Origin: Bacteroidales bacterium
GTDB lineage: Bacteria; Bacteroidota; Bacteroidia; Bacteroidales; F082
Reading direction: 5' to 3'
Length of the DNA: 64,000 nt
Assembly (NCBI GenBank): GCA_013141455.1
Contig: JABFQW010000036.1
Location: forward strand, 1-64,000
The notes under the pieces were generated by a model. That model saw nothing but the letters and a program-made list of their open reading frames with translations, did no database searches and had not been told where the DNA came from. The first letter of the stretch is position 1, and every line of letters begins with the position of its first letter. Of this stretch, positions 59,635-64,000 are shown one piece after another. The translations under genes and the position numbers were made by a program.

Positions 59635-59657
59635 GCAATCGATTGAAATATTTTCAT
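59635..59657. promoter_or_regulatory. LacI-type operator candidate GCAATCGATTGAAATATTTTCAT upstream of the second susC-like gene
   Basis: Perfect CAATCGATTG palindrome; shares GCAATCGnTTGAAATATTT with 26150-26168. Confidence 0.55.
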
Positions 59658-59813
59658 CGAAAGCTTATTTGGGATGATCACCAGGCGTAGATACAATGGA
59701 TAGTTCTTTATTTACGAATCGAAAATCAGCAACACAAAAAGCGCTGCATGCAGTGTTTTTACAATCATAAATCAAAATAATTCACTAATCCTAAAATCAT
59801 CAAAACCAATGTT

Positions 59814-62800
59814 ATGAAGAAACATTTACTACAAACTCAAGTAAATAGGTGGATGAAAAGCATGTTATTGCTTTTTCTGGCCTTTATTGGTACTGCTGTA
59901 TTCGGGCAGGGTCGCAATATCAGCGGGACCGTTTACGATCAGTTGACAAACGAATCATTGCCAGGAGCCTCAGTACTGATAAAGGGTACAACAAAAGGTA
60001 CTTCAACTGATATCAACGGCCAATTCAACCTGATGGTCAACGCAGGTGAAAACACGCTGGTTATTAGTTTTATCGGTTATGAAACTACTGAGGTAGCCTT
60101 AGGCAGCCAAAATGTTGTGAGTATCATGCTTACTCCCGAAAAAACATCATTACAGGAAGTAGTCGTTGTAGGGTATGGAACAATTAAAGTGAAAGATCTG
60201 ACTTCCTCCATTACAACCATTAAATCGGAGGAACTGAGCAAAACGCCATCTTCAATGCCAATGCAGGCTTTGCAGGGAAAAGTTGCCGGTTTACAGATAG
60301 TGACAAACGGTGGCCCCGGAAACTCACCAACTGTTAGGGTTCGTGGTATTGGTTCATTCCCCGGACATGATAACGAAGCACCCTTATATGTTGTTGATGG
60401 AATGTTTTTTGATAATATCGATTTTCTGAATCCTTCAGAAATTGCTTCTATCTCTATATTGAAAGATGCTTCAGCAGCAGCCATCTATGGCGTAAGAGCA
60501 GCCAACGGTGTTGTATTAATCGAAACCAAATCGGGATCATACAATCAAAAACCGGAGTTTACCTATAGTGGTTATGCAGGTTATCAGGTTGCACAGGATG
60601 TTGTGAAAATGGCCAATGCCGAGCAGTTTACAGCTATGGCCATGGAATCGGGTTCAGCGGCAGATAAATCTTTTATCGAGGAAGCGATGCAACGCTATGG
60701 CAGAAGTCGCGTTAATCCATTTATACCGGATGTAAATACCGATTGGTACAATGAAATACTTCGTCCGGCAAAGATCAGCAATCACAGTCTTGATTTTTCG
60801 GGTGGTAACGAAATTGCAAAATATTCAATCGGCACAAACTACTTCTTTCAGGAAGGTCTCCTGAATATGAAAAATGAATACGAAAGAATGAACCTCCACT
60901 CAAAAATTGATTTGAAAGCTACTGATTGGCTCACTATCGGATGCAACATTGTTTATAGTAATGCTACCAAGTATAATGATCAGGCAGGTGCATGGAATCA
61001 GGCTTATTTTGCGGTTCCGATTATGCCGGTGCATGATGAGTTTAATACCAACGCATCACCTACCAATTATGCCAGCGCCCGGAGTTTAGGTTATAGAGAT
61101 GGCCAAAACCCTTTCCCGGCAATGGATTTTAATATCGATGGTATGAAAATCAAGAAGATAATCGCCAACTTCTATATGGAGTTCGATCTGGTTCCCAAAA
61201 CATTGACTTTCAAAACAACGTACAACAATTATTTTATGGCCATTGATCAAAGGGTTGTCAATCTTCCCTGGTATATTGATGACGGTTTTCAGAATGTAGA
61301 TGCGACGCTGACACGCACTATCTCTAAGGATGACAACAAAATATGGGATAACATCCTTACATTTACCGAGAGTTTTGGTGCCCACAATCTGACGATTATG
61401 GCAGGTACTTCATTTAAGGATGAGAGTTTTCAGAAACTCACTGCACAAGGTAAAGATTTCCCGACCAATATGGAGCAATCATGGTATATCAGCCAATCAG
61501 CAAATATTCCTTCTGAACAAGTTTCGGATGATGGAATCCGTATGTACGGAATGTCTTATTTCAGCAGATTAGCATATAATTTTAAGGATAAATACCTGTT
61601 ATATGCTACAGTACGTGCTGATGGAAGTAATAAATATCAGCAAACCTGGGGCTATTTCCCAACGATAGGTGTCGGCTGGATTTTGTCTGAAGAAAACTTC
61701 CTGAAAGGCAACGTAAATATCCCTTTCCTTAAACTTCGTGCAAGTTGGGGTCAGCTTGGAAACGATCATATTCAGGCCAGCGATGGAGCATATACAACAA
61801 GTATTGCCAATACCACACTTGGTGGAATTCAATATGCAGGTACTGTCGTATCAAATTCCTTTTCTTATCTCAAATGGGAATTGGTTGAAGAAACAAATAT
61901 TGGTATAACAGCCAAATTATTGAATGATAAATTGTCAGCCGATCTGGATTATTATATTCGTGATACCAAGAAAGCAGCCATACCGGTAATCATTCCGGCT
62001 GTTGGCACCAGTGTTATGAGACCTGTTGGGACAATCAGGAATTCAGGAATCGAACTTTCATTGGGTTGGTCGGATAGAATCAACGATAAACTATCTTATA
62101 GCGTTGGGGCCAATGTTTCAACACTGAAAAATGAAGTACGTGATTTGTATGGCCAATCATATCTTGATGGTGGCACAGCCGAATTTCGTCAACGTACTTA
62201 TGTTGGAGAGCCTTTGATGGCATTCTATGGTAGAGAAGTTGCCGGCATTTATCAAAACCAGGCTGAAATTGATGCTGATCCTGTTGCAATTACCAATGGC
62301 CTTGTCCCAGGTGATTTCAAGTATAAAGATCAGAATGGCGATGATGTTATTGATGATGACGACCGTGTGATCCTGGGGTCTTACTTCCCGAATTTGATCT
62401 ATGGTGGTAATTTTAGTATCAATTATTCTGATTTTGACCTCTCATGCAGTGTGTATGGCCAGTCGGGCAATAAAATTCTGAACCGTAAACGCGGTGAACT
62501 CATCTGGACAGCGGATGGAAACTTAGATGCCGATCTGGCAACGAACCGTTGGCATGGTGAAGGAACTTCCAATATTTATCCTTCATCTGCAGGGTTACGG
62601 AAAGGTTGGAACCAAAAAATGAGCGATTATTTTGTTGAAGACGGTTCATTCTTCCGAATCCAGAATGTTCAGGTCGGTTATACGATTAGAGACAGTAAAT
62701 GGCTTGGTGGACAATTCCCCGAGACAAGAATTTCATTTACCGCTGAACGCCCGCTAACCTTGTTTTCTTACAATGGTTTTACGCCTGAAGTTGCCAATGG

Positions 62801-62864
62801 TGTGGATACTCAAACCTATCCTATACCTGCAATTTATACAATTGGCCTGAATGTTAAATTCTAA
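59814..62864 (+). CDS. SusC/RagA family TonB-linked outer membrane protein (second pair)
   Basis: GQGRNISGTVYDQLTNESLPGASVLIKGTTKGTSTDINGQF; VVVGYGTIKVKDLTSSITTI; typical SusC barrel. Confidence 0.95.
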   Translation: MKKHLLQTQVNRWMKSMLLLFLAFIGTAVFGQGRNISGTVYDQLTNESLPGASVLIKGTTKGTSTDINGQFNLMVNAGENTLVISFIGYETTEVALGSQNVVSIMLTPEKTSLQEVVVVGYGTIKVKDLTSSITTIKSEELSKTPSSMPMQALQGKVAGLQIVTNGGPGNSPTVRVRGIGSFPGHDNEAPLYVVDGMFFDNIDFLNPSEIASISILKDASAAAIYGVRAANGVVLIETKSGSYNQKPEFTYSGYAGYQVAQDVVKMANAEQFTAMAMESGSAADKSFIEEAMQRYGRSRVNPFIPDVNTDWYNEILRPAKISNHSLDFSGGNEIAKYSIGTNYFFQEGLLNMKNEYERMNLHSKIDLKATDWLTIGCNIVYSNATKYNDQAGAWNQAYFAVPIMPVHDEFNTNASPTNYASARSLGYRDGQNPFPAMDFNIDGMKIKKIIANFYMEFDLVPKTLTFKTTYNNYFMAIDQRVVNLPWYIDDGFQNVDATLTRTISKDDNKIWDNILTFTESFGAHNLTIMAGTSFKDESFQKLTAQGKDFPTNMEQSWYISQSANIPSEQVSDDGIRMYGMSYFSRLAYNFKDKYLLYATVRADGSNKYQQTWGYFPTIGVGWILSEENFLKGNVNIPFLKLRASWGQLGNDHIQASDGAYTTSIANTTLGGIQYAGTVVSNSFSYLKWELVEETNIGITAKLLNDKLSADLDYYIRDTKKAAIPVIIPAVGTSVMRPVGTIRNSGIELSLGWSDRINDKLSYSVGANVSTLKNEVRDLYGQSYLDGGTAEFRQRTYVGEPLMAFYGREVAGIYQNQAEIDADPVAITNGLVPGDFKYKDQNGDDVIDDDDRVILGSYFPNLIYGGNFSINYSDFDLSCSVYGQSGNKILNRKRGELIWTADGNLDADLATNRWHGEGTSNIYPSSAGLRKGWNQKMSDYFVEDGSFFRIQNVQVGYTIRDSKWLGGQFPETRISFTAERPLTLFSYNGFTPEVANGVDTQTYPIPAIYTIGLNVKF

Positions 62865-62883
62865 TCCTCAAAACTTTTTAAAA

Positions 62884-64000
62884 ATGAAACGAAATAAATA
62901 CTTCATAATAATAACTCTTTCGGTGGGTGTGCTTTTTTTGTCAAACGGTTGTAAGAAATACCTTGACGATCCTAAAGAAAACCTTGCATACACTGATGAG
63001 ACTGATTATACAATCAGTAGCAATATGATAAAACCTATTTTGGGTACATACTCAGAATTTAATAATACCGAATGGGAGGATTTTCCGTTGATAGCCGTGC
63101 GCGGCGATGATGTAAATGCCGGTGGGCTTGGCGATCAGCAGGATTTTGCTGAAACTGACAGATACAACTATAACAAGGATTTTTGGATGTATAATTCCTT
63201 ATGGCAAAATTACTATACGAATATGTTCTCTGCCAATTCGGCCATAGAACAAATTGTACTGTACAAGGAAAATGGTGCAAATCAAACCTTGGCCGACCAA
63301 TATATTGCCGAAGCAAATGTGTTGAAATCATGGTGGTTGTTCAACCTGAGCCGTGTTTGGGGCAGCATTTTAATCCCGGCAGATGCAACTCCTTCATCAT
63401 TGTATGTAACGCCCTTATCATCAAAAGAAGAGGTTATGCAATATATTTCTGATCTGATGGATGAGGCCATTCCTAATCTCGTAGCCGTTAGACCAAACGA
63501 ACGTGCCGATATACCTGGCGGTGTAACAAAATACACGGCATTGGCCATGAAAGCTCTGGCAAATCTTGAGTTGAAAAACTATCAGGCTGTTGCTGAAGCG
63601 ACTGGTGAAATCATCAATTCAGGAAAATATTCACTTGAGGTCGATTATTATAATTTATTTAAAATCCCGGGTAAACTGAGCAATGAAAATTTATGGGAAA
63701 TGCAATATTCTGACCTTGGACAGGGTTCGGGTGATAACTTTTCATATTTGTTTGCATTTTTCGGCCCATCTGATTGGAATCCCGCTGTCGCCGGTTCTGG
63801 ACCTGGTTGGGGTTTCTGGGAACCAAGTTTGAAGTATATCAAATTCATGCTCGACAGGGGTGAATCCATACGTCTCGAAACAAGTGTAATCTTCACCAAT
63901 CGGGGAATCACAGAATTGAAATCGGACCCTAATTATACTAATTTGCCTACATGGATTTCGAATACAACCAGATCTGGAGATGAGTTTAAAGATTATGCAC
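62884..64000 (+). CDS. RagB/SusD family lipoprotein, truncated by right window edge (absent from ORF track)
   Basis: MKRNKYFIIITLSVGVLFLSNGCKKYLDDPKENLAYTDETDYTISSNMIKPILGTYSEF...; directly downstream of SusC; open to the last base. Confidence 0.9.
   Translation, partial: MKRNKYFIIITLSVGVLFLSNGCKKYLDDPKENLAYTDETDYTISSNMIKPILGTYSEFNNTEWEDFPLIAVRGDDVNAGGLGDQQDFAETDRYNYNKDFWMYNSLWQNYYTNMFSANSAIEQIVLYKENGANQTLADQYIAEANVLKSWWLFNLSRVWGSILIPADATPSSLYVTPLSSKEEVMQYISDLMDEAIPNLVAVRPNERADIPGGVTKYTALAMKALANLELKNYQAVAEATGEIINSGKYSLEVDYYNLFKIPGKLSNENLWEMQYSDLGQGSGDNFSYLFAFFGPSDWNPAVAGSGPGWGFWEPSLKYIKFMLDRGESIRLETSVIFTNRGITELKSDPNYTNLPTWISNTTRSGDEFKDYA

Noticed and set aside
1-64000. tRNA, rRNA, CRISPR array, prophage or intact IS transposase
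   Set aside because: None recognised by reading; a tRNAscan/Infernal/ISfinder run would be needed to exclude them formally.

Overview
The window looks like a chromosomal segment of a Bacteroidetes (Bacteroidia-like) bacterium. Support: SusC/SusD pairs, a T9SS-type C-terminal sorting domain, RprXY-type two-component genes and many TAnnTTTG -7 promoter boxes. Main blocks: (i) housekeeping genes (lptB, pssA, queA, M48 peptidase, a two-component system, OsmC, thioesterase); (ii) a starch/maltodextrin-type locus at about 9.3-27.3 kb (T9SS-tagged GH13, SusF/E/D/C-like operon, divergent GH13, LacI regulator) interrupted by a beta-CASP MBL hydrolase and a DUF4143 ATPase; (iii) trmB, an alkyltransferase-like protein, a CCDC81/HU+SPOR protein, kdsB, dNK, a GH3-like protein, an LptF/G permease and tgt; (iv) a surface-polysaccharide region at 35-53 kb (membrane GT, sigma factor, WbpE/WbpD-like pair, galE, rfbB, several large membrane proteins, GT2, MBOAT); (v) a TonB receptor, a propeller/Y_Y_Y/HTH one-component regulator and a second SusC/SusD pair. 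The last SusD runs off the right edge and is missing from the ORF track. The most interesting non-annotated signals are: phased TTAAC direct repeats between an OmpR-family system and a secreted Cys/Lys-rich peptide; a CAATCGnTTG operator-like palindrome shared by the susC, lacI and second susC upstream regions; a decayed GxxExxY gene flanked by a perfect 16-bp inverted repeat; a 122-bp MITE-like element with TIRs inside a 12-bp direct repeat; two other dispersed intergenic repeat families; and an intra-operon hairpin between susE- and susF-like genes. No tRNA, rRNA or CRISPR was recognised. All assignments come from reading the sequence; no database search was run.
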